A stretch of 64,000 bases of DNA from Mercurialis annua (GCF_937616625.2 NC_065577.1:41631001-41695000); one strand, 5' to 3'. Shown: positions 12,210 to 22,100, counted from the first letter of the stretch. Made by a program: numbers and translations. The notes: generated by a model not told the origin, from the sequence alone.

Positions 12210-13676
12210 TCAAAACAAACTAACACGTCCATAAGAGTTATAAAAGGTACCTTGAACATTATCGTCAAACTCTTGCGCCTCTGGCGGATTCAAAGCAAAA
12301 ACTCTGGCCTGACCCCCACCAGCCTGTGAAGTCTGACCAGCACCACGACCTCCACCATTCCTTCCTCCACGATTTCCATATCCACGGCCTCTCTGGCCGG
12401 TAAAAGTACTTCCTGTCTGACCATATCCAGATGCTGCCTGATATGCAGTCCTCTGTTGGTTGTAGGAAGGTTGCATCACAGTGGTCGTTGAGCCTTGAGG
12501 TATCTGTCTCGGACAATGTCTAGCAAAGTGACCATATTGACCACAATTAAAACACGCTCCTGAGACAAGATGACACACTCCGTAATGCCTCTTGTTACAG
12601 GTCTCACAAATAGGAGGTTCAACTCCTGCATCACTTGTTGTCCTTGCACTATATCCTTCTCCAAACGTATTAGCTTGTGCATCATATCTAGCTCTTTTAC
12701 GTTCTCGATTACGCTGAGGTCTAGGGAAGTTTCCCTCATGAGACTGCACTGGAGCACTCTGCACCACATGCACATTCTTATTTCTAGTCGGTACTCGACC
12801 AGAGGGATCTGGAAGTCTTCCGTATCTAATCAGGGTAGACTCAATTTGTTGAGCATTATCAATCAGCTGAACCAAATCCCTAGTCACACTCGACATCAAG
12901 CTCACGAACTCAGGTCCTAATCCCTTTACGAACCTCGTATTCACTCTAACTGGATCCACATTTAGGTCTGGTGCAAAACGACTCAATCTTGTAAAATCCG
13001 TAACATACTCTTGCACCGACCTATCTCCCTTTTCCAAATTCAGTAATCGATCCCGATGCAGCTCAGTTACTGAGTACGGTAGATAGGACTCTCTAAAGCG
13101 ATTAACAAACTCAGCCCATGTCATCTGATCCATAGTCGGTTGAATAACACGTTGAAACCAATCCTTTGCTGGTCCTTTCAACGACATTTCTATCATCATT
13201 ATAGAATGCCTTTCATTAGCTTGGAGACGTCTAGCGTTACGCTCCACTTCGTCCAGAAAATCCAACGCATCTCCAGTACCGTTGAATGCAGTTGGCTTAA
13301 GACGCATGTAAGCCAAAGTAATATCTCTATCCACATTCCCGATTAGATGTTGCTGTTGTTGCAGCAATTGCTCCCGTTGCATAGTCTGGTTCTCCACGTG
13401 AGTTGTTGCCATAGTCGCAATTCCAGTTAAAAACTGTTCCATATTAAATCCTCCAAAATTCATTGGTTGAGGCATTCCTGGTGCCTGCACTGGTTCTTGC
13501 ACATTGGCAGCTTGTCCTCTGCCTCCTCCAGCTGCTCCAGCCGGTTCCTGCTGTCCACCCTGGACAGAAGACTCATCTTGAGCCTCTCCAGCTATTGCTC
13601 GTGCCATAGCGCTACGCGATCTAGTTTGTCTCTGGCCAGCCATCCTGACCAAAGCAAACAACGCCCCGATCAGCAA
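12210..13676 (-). CDS. gag: Retrotransposon Gag polyprotein, Ty3/Gypsy type, ending where protease would begin
   Basis: Open frame of 488 residues; the start may instead be Met12 (MAGQRQTRSR, codon at 13643). Gag proteins form the cytoplasmic particle and package element RNA. A low-complexity Ala/Gly/Gln N-terminus is followed by the retrotransposon gag domain at about 120-240 (WFQRV, WAEFVNRF and LLNLEKGDRSVQEY are typical). Two zinc-binding motifs follow: CETCNKRHYGVC at 357-368 and the CX2CX4HX4C knuckle CFNCGQYGHFARHC at 375-388. A Gly/Arg-rich tail comes next. The end reads VFALNPPEAQEF then NVQGTF; in autonomous relatives this motif leads straight into the aspartic protease, but here the frame stops 11 residues later. 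Pol was therefore lost at the gag-protease border while gag stayed open. This is an intact frame without visible frameshift in a very young element, so it is probably functional in particle formation. Confidence 0.93.
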   Translation of the reverse strand: MLIGALFALVRMAGQRQTRSRSAMARAIAGEAQDESSVQGGQQEPAGAAGGGRGQAANVQEPVQAPGMPQPMNFGGFNMEQFLTGIATMATTHVENQTMQREQLLQQQQHLIGNVDRDITLAYMRLKPTAFNGTGDALDFLDEVERNARRLQANERHSIMMIEMSLKGPAKDWFQRVIQPTMDQMTWAEFVNRFRESYLPYSVTELHRDRLLNLEKGDRSVQEYVTDFTRLSRFAPDLNVDPVRVNTRFVKGLGPEFVSLMSSVTRDLVQLIDNAQQIESTLIRYGRLPDPSGRVPTRNKNVHVVQSAPVQSHEGNFPRPQRNRERKRARYDAQANTFGEGYSARTTSDAGVEPPICETCNKRHYGVCHLVSGACFNCGQYGHFARHCPRQIPQGSTTTVMQPSYNQQRTAYQAASGYGQTGSTFTGQRGRGYGNRGGRNGGGRGAGQTSQAGGGQARVFALNPPEAQEFDDNVQGTFYNSYGRVSLF

Positions 13677-13940
13677 TCATACGATGAACATATTCTTACT
13701 TCCAAGTGCAAAACTAATCATATATGCAAACAAAGGCATCCGTATACTATCGATTACACGTACAACAAACTCACATCCTATAGATAAGAGTTGAAAGCGC
13801 GAAAACAAACGAAGACAATTCAATGACATAATTCGAATCCTATAGCTGCAGTAGTTCCTATCTTAACCTAAAGGCATTGTCAATCCTAGGATCACATAAC
13901 ACACAAAATATAAGGCAATGGCCTAGGAAACTAAACCATT

Positions 13941-13952
13941 GCTCTGATACCA
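13941..13952 (-). promoter_or_regulatory. Primer-binding site, initiator-Met tRNA
   Basis: TGGTATCAGAGC on the minus strand, four bases from the 5' LTR edge at 13957. The preserved site supports replication in trans. Confidence 0.92.
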
Positions 13953-13956
13953 ACGT

Positions 13957-16296
13957 TGTCACGACCCGATTTCCATCCTCGAAACTCGAGCCGCGACCGG
14001 CGCTAGGGAATGGGAGTGGTAGCTCCGAAACCCGTAGCAAGCCTAAAACCACTACAAACTTTTTGCGATAAAAACAAACAAGCGTTTTCAGAAAAGCTTT
14101 TTAAGGAAAGATATTAAACATCTATGTACATTTTCTGAAAACCATCAATAGAAATTAGGGTCTTACAATGCGATGCCACATCAAGCATTGCCCTGTTTCG
14201 CACATCAAAAACAAACGGTTTAAAGCGCAGTAACACCATTCAAGTTTACAAACATCAGAGTATAAATATACATTAGACCGTTTGACAAAACTATATACAT
14301 ATCTAGGACTGGTCTACTGCAGCACTACTGATACCTACTTCTTCTATATATACTTCTAAGTAGACTTCTGAAGCAAGAATAGAAGCCTGTCACGTCAAAA
14401 GACTATATACCTGAAAAATGGTTATAACAACGGGGTCAGTTGAAACTGAGTGAGTTCATAAGTTTACAGTTGAGTATTCTATAAAACAAAACAATGCAAT
14501 AAATCATTCATTCATATGCATCCAAATATAACTTCCGATTGAAACCCTAATCCTTGATTCATCGAATTATCAAAACCAAATTCTTTCTTTCAAACAAAAC
14601 GATATATCTTAATCTTGCTGGTAGGTTGCGGGATAGTTCAACCAGATCAACCAATACCATTTGGTACAGTCCCGGGATAGTTCAACCAAGGTGACTGTCC
14701 ATCTCAAAGTCCAACGATCGATCGATATGAATTTCATATTCAAACAAACAAAACATTTTCAAACACAACCGAGGGAGTATACAGCTTGAACTTAACTAGT
14801 GATCACGTAGTTCCTATTGCCGCCCAATAGGAAAGCATGTTTCATCGGATCTATACTGGTTTCAAGATAATGATGCATGTATTTCATATAAATCATTTTA
14901 CGTTTAAAAGCAATGCATTTTCAATACATCAAAAGTAAACACATATAAACTCACTGCTTGCTTTTTCCCCAAAAACTTTATTACGCGACCTCCGTCAAGC
15001 TCCTTGTCCGGTAGCTGGTTGCCTTGCCGGACCTAAGAAACAGACAAACATAACTCGAGTGAGAGTCTAACTCGATAGACATTCTAGACTCGAGATACGA
15101 CAAGACACAAAACATAAGCCGTCGTGCTTCAAACGTAATCTTTTCCGATAAGCGATTCATACTTCTTCCGATCTTAACACTTTTCAATTTGATTCTCAAT
15201 AGAGAATATAGGTTTTCTCAATGAAACCAATTGATATCCATAAACTAACTTATCCCAAACAACTAGTCATAATTTACTCGTTTTACGTCCGAATCTCGCA
15301 TTTTCGGAGTCCGGGAGTCGATATCGGGATGGGGAATCATCAAAATAGGTTTTTAGGGTCATTCCCTTCAAAAGAGGGGTGGTGCACGTCGTGCACCCCC
15401 CTAGTGCACGTCGTGCACCTTGGGTGCACGTCGTGCACCTCACTGGTGCACGTCGTGCCCCTGCACGACGTGCACTGATGTTGTGCACGTCGTGCACCTT
15501 CGTGGGCACGACCCAGGCCGCTGAAAACAGCCCTCCCGACGTGCTAAAACATTCCCGAGCCATTAGATTCATCAAAACATCAATCAAGCTAGTCGGAAAC
15601 ACGCGAATACGATAGAAAACGAGTTTAAAACGATTAAACGATTCGATATTACAAAAACCTATCGTTTAACTCGATATACCATCAAATATACTCAAATAAA
15701 CGGAGAAACGACTTGCTTACCGTGATTGCCCTTCGGAATACGATCGATTCGAGTTATAGAACGTCGAAAACGGACGAGAAACGGAATCGAGCGTCGGAAC
15801 CGTATAGAACGATCGAGAGAATGAAAGAAAGAAAAAGAAGATGAAATGAAGGATCTGTATCCTTCCTTCTGAAGGTTATCTTATATATAACCTGGTTAAA
15901 ATACACTTTGGTCCTTGAAACTTTTCAAAAGTTTCAATTTAGTCCAAATCGAAATCAATTAATCTTTCTATTAATTCAACTACGTATTATTTATCTCCAA
16001 ATAAATAATACTAACTCAAAAATACATATTTCCATCAAAAATCCTCAAATCTCTATTTTCGGGCTTAATTGGCTAATTTGCACTTTAGCCCCTAAACTTT
16101 TCAAAACTTACAATTTAGCCCCAAAATGTATCCACATCCAAACTGTCAAAATTAATTCCTTTAATCCCGCTAATCCGCTTTCTAAACATTATTCTAAACT
16201 CCCGATAAAATTAAATTAAATTCTTCTTAACTTAACTTATCGGAAATTACGACACGTGGCACGACTTATTTATCTTAAAATAATTGGGGTATTACA
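13957..16296 (-). repeat. 5' LTR (element orientation) of the TR-GAG element
   Basis: Same 2340-bp sequence as 9814-12153, with one mismatch noticed. Ends TGTCACGACC and GGTATTACA. It carries the dyad array at 15382-15497, the putative TATA at 15880-15890 and a G-box-like CACGTGG at 16253-16259. Confidence 0.95.
15382..15497. repeat. Six-unit GTGCACG-T-CGTGCAC dyad array (right LTR copy)
   Basis: Exact counterpart of 11239-11354, shifted by 4143 bp, including the single inverted-centre unit and the imperfect fourth unit. Confidence 0.9.
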
Positions 16297-16398
16297 TATA
16301 GAAACCATCGTGAGTCGAATATGAGCTTTCTAGCGAGAATCAAAAAATCGGATCTCAAACTAGGTATTGTAGCATTTCGCGCCCGAAATTCCTTTTTC

Positions 16399-16653
16399 AT
16401 CACGGGCGTGATACATAGATCACGGGCGCTACCAATTCATCACGGGCGTGATTAATGGCACGACTAAAAACCCTTTGTGTTTGACTTTCATCACGGGCGC
16501 TACAAATCCATCACAGGCGCGATGCATATGACCGTTGTATGTCCAACGGCTCTTTCTGAGCAACCCTACCAAATAATGACACATGGCCTTCTCCCATTAG
16601 TGGAAATCATGAAGTTCAAATATCACGGGCGCGATGTTATGCATCACGGGCGC
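16399..16653. repeat. Array of ATCACG-GG-CGTGAT dyads in the Copia LTR
   Basis: About seven units. Full dyads lie at 16399-16412 and 16439-16452. Partial or variant forms (ATCACGGGCGCGAT and similar) lie near 16419, 16490, 16510, 16622 and 16643. The array is 65-320 bp upstream of the TATA at 16718, so it lies in the U3 promoter region. Confidence 0.85.
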
Positions 16654-16717
16654 ACAGGCAGAATTTCAGCACAACTTTGAGCTTTCTTCTAGAAGCTTCA
16701 AGGGTTTGTTGTGGGGT

Positions 16718-16726
16718 TATAAATAC
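16718..16726 (+). promoter_or_regulatory. TATA box of the Copia LTR
   Basis: TTATAAATA within GGGG...CCCC context, 430 bp before the LTR end. This is a normal spacing for U3/R in a plant Copia LTR. Confidence 0.65.
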
Positions 16727-17157
16727 CCCTTGTCTACCTCATTTATGAGGTTAGACACTCAAAAAACAACAAAAATTCTCAAGCATTCAATTTATCCTCT
16801 CTATATTTATTGTGCATCATTTATTGATAGCTTATTTTCTTTGTTGATTGATTAATCATTTTGATTCAATCATTAGTGTTGTAGGTTTATGTTTAGTCTT
16901 AGAAAAGCACATTGTGAGTTTGAGATTATCTCTTAGAAATTTCTTTATAAAGTTTGTGTTTAACTTTAAAGCACAATCCCAATTAGTGAATTCTAAAATC
17001 TCAATCCTTGATTGAGTAGTGGAGTAGGATCGACTTGTGATCTGAACCACTCTAAATTGCTTGTGTCAATTTCTCTTCTCTTAAACTCCTTCTAATTTTT
17101 AATTACCCACTAAACCTTATTCACCCCCCTCTAAGGTAGCTATTAAGGGATTTCAAT

Positions 17158-17169
17158 TGGTATCAAAGC
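17158..17169 (+). promoter_or_regulatory. Decayed initiator-Met primer-binding site of the Copia element
   Basis: TGGTATCAAAGC, one mismatch from the plant consensus, starting two bases after the LTR end at 17155. Confidence 0.75.
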
Positions 17170-17213
17170 TTGATTACTCATCTTATTGTTTAATTGCGAG
17201 TTCGTCGATCCAA

Positions 17214-17757
17214 ATGGCTACCGAAAACTTCACTCACACTCTTCGTCCCTTTTTTTTATGGAACGGATTTTCCTAATTGAAAATTTTGTATAGAAAATTA
17301 TCTTGATATGGATGGTGTCAACCTATGGCATATTGTTCTAGATGGTTATGTTGCTCCTACACAAGAGTTAGATGGAAATATCATACCTTGACCTTTAAAG
17401 GAATGGACCAAGGAATATATTCTAGCCAATGCTCTCAACCGAAAAGCTATTTGTGTTATCTTTTCTTCCTTGGGTAGAGAGGAGTAAGGAAGGGTTCAAC
17501 ATTGCACAACGGCTCAAGATATATGGAGAATTTTTTAGAACTACCATGAGAGAACGGTTCAAGTCAAGAACAAGAAGGTTAACCTTCTCATTAGAGAATA
17601 TGAAAGGTTCAAAAACAAGCCCAATGAGAGTGTTAGGCTTCTTTCTATTACTATCAATCTCAAGAAGTTAGGTAAGCATTATACTCTTGGTGAAATCAAT
17701 GGCAAAATTCTTCGTTCATTGCCTCTCCTACATTGGCAACCGAAGATAACCGCTTTT
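17214..17757 (+). pseudogene. Copia Gag remnant
   Basis: Translation from ATG at 17214 gives the typical start of a plant Copia gag: MATENFTHTL, then a W-N-G-F-S-N-W-type stretch, NYLDMDGVNLWHIVLDG, LNRKAICVIFSSLG, AQDIWRI, SVRLLSITINLKKLGK, and LRSLP followed by WQPKITAF. The frame is interrupted (a TGA near 17390, and at least one frame change near the poly-T at 17250 and around 17480-17490). No zinc knuckle, protease or later domains follow. It lies right after the LTR and primer site, in normal order. Confidence 0.75.
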
Positions 17758-18300
17758 GATGTCACTCATAAAAAGAGAGATGCCACTTATGTGGATGACA
17801 TCATTAAAAGTCTAATGGTAAGTTATTTTTCTTATTTCATTAAAATCAAATATGTTAAATTTTAATTAGTACTAACTATAATATATTGTTTTTACAGGAT
17901 AAGGTATTTGCTCTTCAAGCTGATTGTAGTCAAAAATCCAATAGTAGCATAGCTTAAATTAACAAGCGAATATTTCGAGAAGTAATGGGTAAAGAGCACA
18001 ATGGTCGTGTGAGGGGTTTAGGGTTGGGACCGACCCGAGAAGTTATATTGGAGCATTGTCTTAAAATGTGGGTGAAAAATGGAATGCTTCTACAAGTTCA
18101 AGCAACTTAAATGAAGCGGAAATACTGAAGAAAACACTCAAAGAGATGACAGCCAAATATGAAGAAGTGAGCAAGAAATATGAAATTTTATCAACCAATC
18201 ACAAAGGAGTATCTCAAACGCTATTTGCTTTGGCAAGCTTTGTATCCGAAAAGTTTCCCGGACAACATTGGATGCCAGCACAATTGAACAAAAATCAGGT
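17758..18300 (+). pseudogene. CACTA (En/Spm-like) transposase remnant with a retained intron
   Basis: Directly after the Copia gag text the translation changes to DVTHKKRDATYVDD, then a spliceable intron (GTAAG at 17818, TTTACAG ending at 17897), then IFREVMGKEHNGRVRGLGLG. The VTH..DGT and GRVRGLGLGP wording is typical of the plant Transposase_24/CACTA family. A TAA interrupts before IFREV. A frame change then leads into a coiled-coil stretch (18068-18297: LKEMTAKYEEVSKKYE) followed by FVSEKFPGQHW and a possible donor GTATATG. It is broken. It may also be one chimeric, once-transcribed unit with the upstream gag. Confidence 0.6.
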
Positions 18301-19396
18301 ATATGTATACTTTGTCAAATAAAATTGTTAGTTGCATATATATAAGTGAACGATTTTATTATACTTTAGAATATTAATTAGTTTGATATTATGGTGTTAA
18401 TTTTGTCTGATTTCTTTGATGGGTAGTTTTTAGATTAGATGTTTTTGATTTTATTTTTGTTTCTGGGCTCTGAATTAGGAGTCTTATGATTAGTTTGTTT
18501 GCATAAACATATATAAAATGATCCCATTCATATGCATTTGCAGAATCATGAATAAATAAGCAATATCTATAATCAATCAATTTATGATCTAAACTAGCAA
18601 TTCTTAACATCTATTATCAAATCCTGCTGATTTTAAAACTTGTAACATTTATATAATTAATCAGCATATATCTTTTCAACAACAAAAATCCAAGTGAACT
18701 TTTCTTATAAACACGTATTCGTCTAAAGTGCACATAACATGTCCTTCATGTTTAATCAGCTGTTAAAATGGCAAATGAAACAAATTAAAAAAAGCCAAAA
18801 ATGACTAAAAAAACTACCAGCAGATTTCTCTACGGCTAGCTAGAATGCTTCTCAGGGGACTTTCATGTCAGAAAATCAAAGTTTGGATATAGAAACATTA
18901 TAACATTATTTTGTACTAACCATATGTTTGCATTGCAAAATATATGAAAATATAGCCAGTAGAGAAATTATTTCAAACCAGTATTTCAGATTCAAAAAAC
19001 ATATTGCAGAACCCTACACACTTCACCAAAATCAAAACCGATATATACGCCATACGGCTACACTTGACTTGATGTACCCATTGTCAAGTACCAAACAAAA
19101 GATAACTACAATTCAAAGGATATTTTTTTAATGCCATAACCCTTAACTGTCAATACATATAATGCCCAAGTATATCAACAATTGGGAAGAAGTTCATATA
19201 AAAAACATGAGAAGAAGCAGTACTATAGCTCAAGAAATGCTAATCCAAAATTGCACACACATAACCAAAGTAATCATGAAGTTGCAGCCATAAAGCAATC
19301 CAAAGTAATCATGAAGTTGCAGCCATAAAGTAACAGTGAAGTAACCTAGACAAGTTTGGTTACTAAGCCAGAGCATGAGCATCAACATTAAGTAAC

Positions 19397-20577
19397 AGTG
19401 AAGTAACCTAGAGAATCCCTTGCCAAGACTAAAATTTAGTCACAAAGATCATAGTTAAGCAAAGAATTGGATAATGATCCTGTAAACCAATCTCTACATC
19501 CACCTCAAAGCTTTATTCAACGAATGAACAGAGAAATTAAAATCTAAGAATCACTTTCCTTAGACTCACTAATCTGACCAACTTGGCAGCATCAACAATT
19601 TTATGTCTAAGTATACAGAGACAGATGAACAGTCACATTAACCTTGCCAAGACTAAAATTTAGGCACAAAGATCATAGTTGAGCAAAGAGTTGGATAATG
19701 ATCCTGTAAACAATCTCAACTTCAAAGCTTTACAGGACTACTTTACAGGACAATCGGAACTAAGCTCAAGATACATGTATAACAATGGTTTCAGCTAGAA
19801 AAAGTAATAAATTAGCGACATTCATTCTTAGTTTAGGCCAAAATTAGCTTAATTCAGATCAAAATTTAGGCACAAAGATCGTAGTTAAGCAAAAATGAAC
19901 CTGTAAACCAATCTCTACATCCACCTCAAAGCTTTAATCAACGAATGAACAAAGAAATTAAAATCTAAGAATCACTTTCCTTAGACTCACTAATCTGACC
20001 AACTTGGCAGCATCAACAATTTTATGTCTAAGTATAGAGAGACAGATGAACAGTCACATTTACCTTGCCTAGACTAAAATTTAGGCACAAAGATCATAGT
20101 TAAGCAAAGAGTTGGATAATGATCCTGTAAACAATCTCTACTTCCACCTCAAAGCTTTACAGGACAATCGGAACTAAGCTCAAGATACATGTATAACAAT
20201 GGTTTCAGCTAGAAAAAGTAATAAATTAGCGACATTCATTCTTAGTTTAGGCCAAAATTAGCTTAATTCAGATCAAAATTTAGGCACAAAGATCGTAGTT
20301 AAACAAATATGAACCTGTCAACCAATCTCTACATCCACCTCAAAGCTTTATTCAACGAATGAACAGAGAAATTAAAATCTAAGAATCACTTAGACTCGCT
20401 AATCTGACCAACTAGGCAGCATCAACAATTTTATGTCTAAGTATAGAGAGACAGATGAACAGTCACAATTCCCTTGCCAAGACTAAAATTTAGGCACAAA
20501 TATCATAGTTAAGCAAAGAATTAGATAATGATCCTGTAAACCAATCTCTACTTCCACCTCAAAGCTTTATTCAACAA
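19397..20577. repeat. Tandem ~417-bp repeats downstream of the left-arm gene
   Basis: Nearly three units. The landmark phrase on GGCAGCATCAACAATTTTATG recurs around 19585, 20005 and 20417. Units differ by indels and substitutions. It mirrors 44150-45330. Confidence 0.8.
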
Positions 20578-20688
20578 ATGAACACAGAAATTAAAATCTA
20601 AGAACCACTTTCCTAAGACTCACTAAACTATCACTTTCTTTAAGACTCGCGCTAAACTGACCAACTTGGCTCTCAGCCCTAAAATGCA

Positions 20689-20800
20689 TATCCCAAAGAA
20701 AGGAACTCACAAAGCCAATGTACAATCCACAAAGTTCATCATTATCCCAAAGAAAGGAACACACAAAGCCAATGTACAATCCACAAAGTTCATCATCATC
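20689..20800. repeat. 57-bp tandem duplication (left arm)
   Basis: Two units of 57 bp. On the minus strand each reads (D/N)DELCGLYIGFV then SFLWD in a 107-codon open frame (20591-20914). That frame begins inside a T/G-rich stretch and has no recognisable domain, so I treat it as a repeat in the 3' region of the neighbouring gene rather than a separate gene. A spliced extension cannot be excluded. Confidence 0.6.
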
Positions 20801-21055
20801 TTGCTTTAAATTTTTTAAACTGTTACGAATAATTGCAGCTGCCGTAAACCAGTTAGCATTTACATCTAACAAAAAAAATGAAACAAAAACACACACTAGT
20901 TCAAACAAACACACACTAGTTCAAACAAACACACCAAATCCATCAAATCCATGTCTTCCAACGTGTGCTCGGCTCTAAATCAACTCCGGTGGTACGTTAA
21001 CATTTCTGTCAAAATCAAAGAAGAAAGAAAACATTAGAAATCTACTTCAATTTTA

Positions 21056-22081
21056 TTAATAATCTACAAAAAACATACAAAACTTACTCGAGTACAGTAA
21101 TCCCGTTGTCAGCGGAATCGCAATTGAAAAGGCCAATGCACTGCCAAATTGAACATAAAGCATTCGGTTGAAATGGCAAGAAAAACCAACTAACGAATCA
21201 GAAATAGCATTAGACTGGCAAATCAGTGAATCAAGATCATTGAGCACTGATGCGGTTCTTTGCAATGGAGGATCCGCTACTTGATCAGAAGAGACAGCAC
21301 CAGTGGGTTCAGTGGAACCATCAAAATTCTCCATTTCTTCCAAGAGCTTTCGATTACGTGCACTCAAACCAACTACCACTTCCCCCAATTTCCTTAACGT
21401 TTGGTATGAGACAATAAAGGGTGGGATCATGCCAAGAAAGAATCCGAAAAAAAGAAGCATAGTGACCCCAATGATGAATGAAACATTGGTATTGTCTTCA
21501 TATGGGAAGATTAAGGTCATAAAAGCAATCAAAATACCATACAATGGCATTTGCATAGGCAACAGAATAACATCATTACCTTGCTTCGTAGCAGCTAATT
21601 CTTCATTTTTAAGAGCAGAAATCCTTGAACCCAAACTAGTAATCATTGCCTTATCATCATCACCTTGCTGTGGCTGACACTTCAACTCTCTCCTCATTAA
21701 TTCCTTCTCTTTCGAATCTACTGCTATCTCTCTAATTTTCAGCAAGTGGAGCATCTCAGTATTCTTAATTTCCAACGAATTGAGCATCTCAGTCTTCTTA
21801 GTTTCCAGATCGTGGAGGCCCGTAATCTCCTTCAGAGAGAGCTCCATCTGACCCAGGGCCAGGACCTTCTCCTTCTCCTTCAGAGAGAGGGAGAAGGCCA
21901 GGTCTTCTTTAAGATTCTTCACAGCAGAATCCATGTCTTCCTTCAAAGACCTCAGAGACACAGTCACATCATCCTCCAGAGCCTTCAAAGACACAGCAAG
22001 CTCATCCCTCAGAGCCTTCAAAGACACGGTAAGCTCATCCTTCAGACCCTTCAAAGATACAGCAAGGTCATCCATTGACAT
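21056..22081 (-). CDS. Unrecognised coiled-coil protein with three membrane segments (left-arm copy)
   Basis: 341 codons. Residues 8-51 are four 11-residue repeats (VSLKALRDELA and variants). They lead into a Glu/Lys/Leu-rich coiled coil to about 135. Hydrophobic segments lie at about 172-192, 200-228 (FFGFFLGMIPP) and 308-332. I do not recognise the family; a membrane-anchored cytosolic coiled coil is the simplest reading. The last 10 codons run over a good splice donor (CGA|GTAAGT). With the TTTTGACAG acceptor about 80 bp on, the C-terminus becomes SKMLTYHRS. The annotated open frame is therefore probably the first coding exon plus intron read-through. Residues 1-246 are identical to the right-arm copy. 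Residues 247-320 carry 14 substitutions and lack a 4-residue PSSG-type insert. Two telo-box motifs lie just upstream. Confidence 0.75.
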   Translation of the reverse strand: MSMDDLAVSLKGLKDELTVSLKALRDELAVSLKALEDDVTVSLRSLKEDMDSAVKNLKEDLAFSLSLKEKEKVLALGQMELSLKEITGLHDLETKKTEMLNSLEIKNTEMLHLLKIREIAVDSKEKELMRRELKCQPQQGDDDKAMITSLGSRISALKNEELAATKQGNDVILLPMQMPLYGILIAFMTLIFPYEDNTNVSFIIGVTMLLFFGFFLGMIPPFIVSYQTLRKLGEVVVGLSARNRKLLEEMENFDGSTEPTGAVSSDQVADPPLQRTASVLNDLDSLICQSNAISDSLVGFSCHFNRMLYVQFGSALAFSIAIPLTTGLLYSSKFCMFFVDY

Positions 22082-22100
22082 TTGAAGCGATAAACAAGAA

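Larger units (their letters stand above)
9814..16296 (-). mobile_element. TR-GAG type LTR retrotransposon (gag only), intact and young, 6483 bp
   Basis: It has two 2340-bp LTRs (9814-12153 and 13957-16296) and an internal region of only 1803 bp. TATAG flanks it on both sides (9809-9813 and 16297-16301), a perfect 5-bp target duplication. The minus strand has an initiator-Met primer site, a full gag frame and a short purine tract, but no protease, reverse transcriptase, RNase H or integrase. In literature terms this matches terminal-repeat elements with GAG (TR-GAG), which must borrow pol from a Ty3/Gypsy partner. The LTRs appear identical except for one mismatch I noticed (C at 10298, T at 14441), so insertion was very recent. 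It is nested inside a Copia LTR. Confidence 0.93.
9722..17155 (+). mobile_element. Copia-type LTR split by a nested retrotransposon
   Basis: Sequence beginning TGTTGGACCAAGTCCC at 9722 is interrupted at 9813 by the element 9814-16296 and resumes at 16302. It ends at 17155 (TTTCA) directly before a primer-binding site. Removing the insert and one TATAG copy gives an LTR of about 945 bp with TG...CA ends. It contains a TATA box at 16718-16726 and an array of ATCACGGGCGTGAT-like dyads upstream of it. No matching 3' LTR is visible in the window. Confidence 0.7.

Noticed and set aside
12570..12920. Plus-strand frame of 116 codons
   Set aside because: It is the antisense shadow of the gag gene on the minus strand.
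20591..20914. 107-codon frame next to the arm gene (and mirror 43812-44135)
   Set aside because: No domain, start within low-complexity sequence and a 57-bp duplication. Kept only as a repeat unless transcripts show splicing into it.
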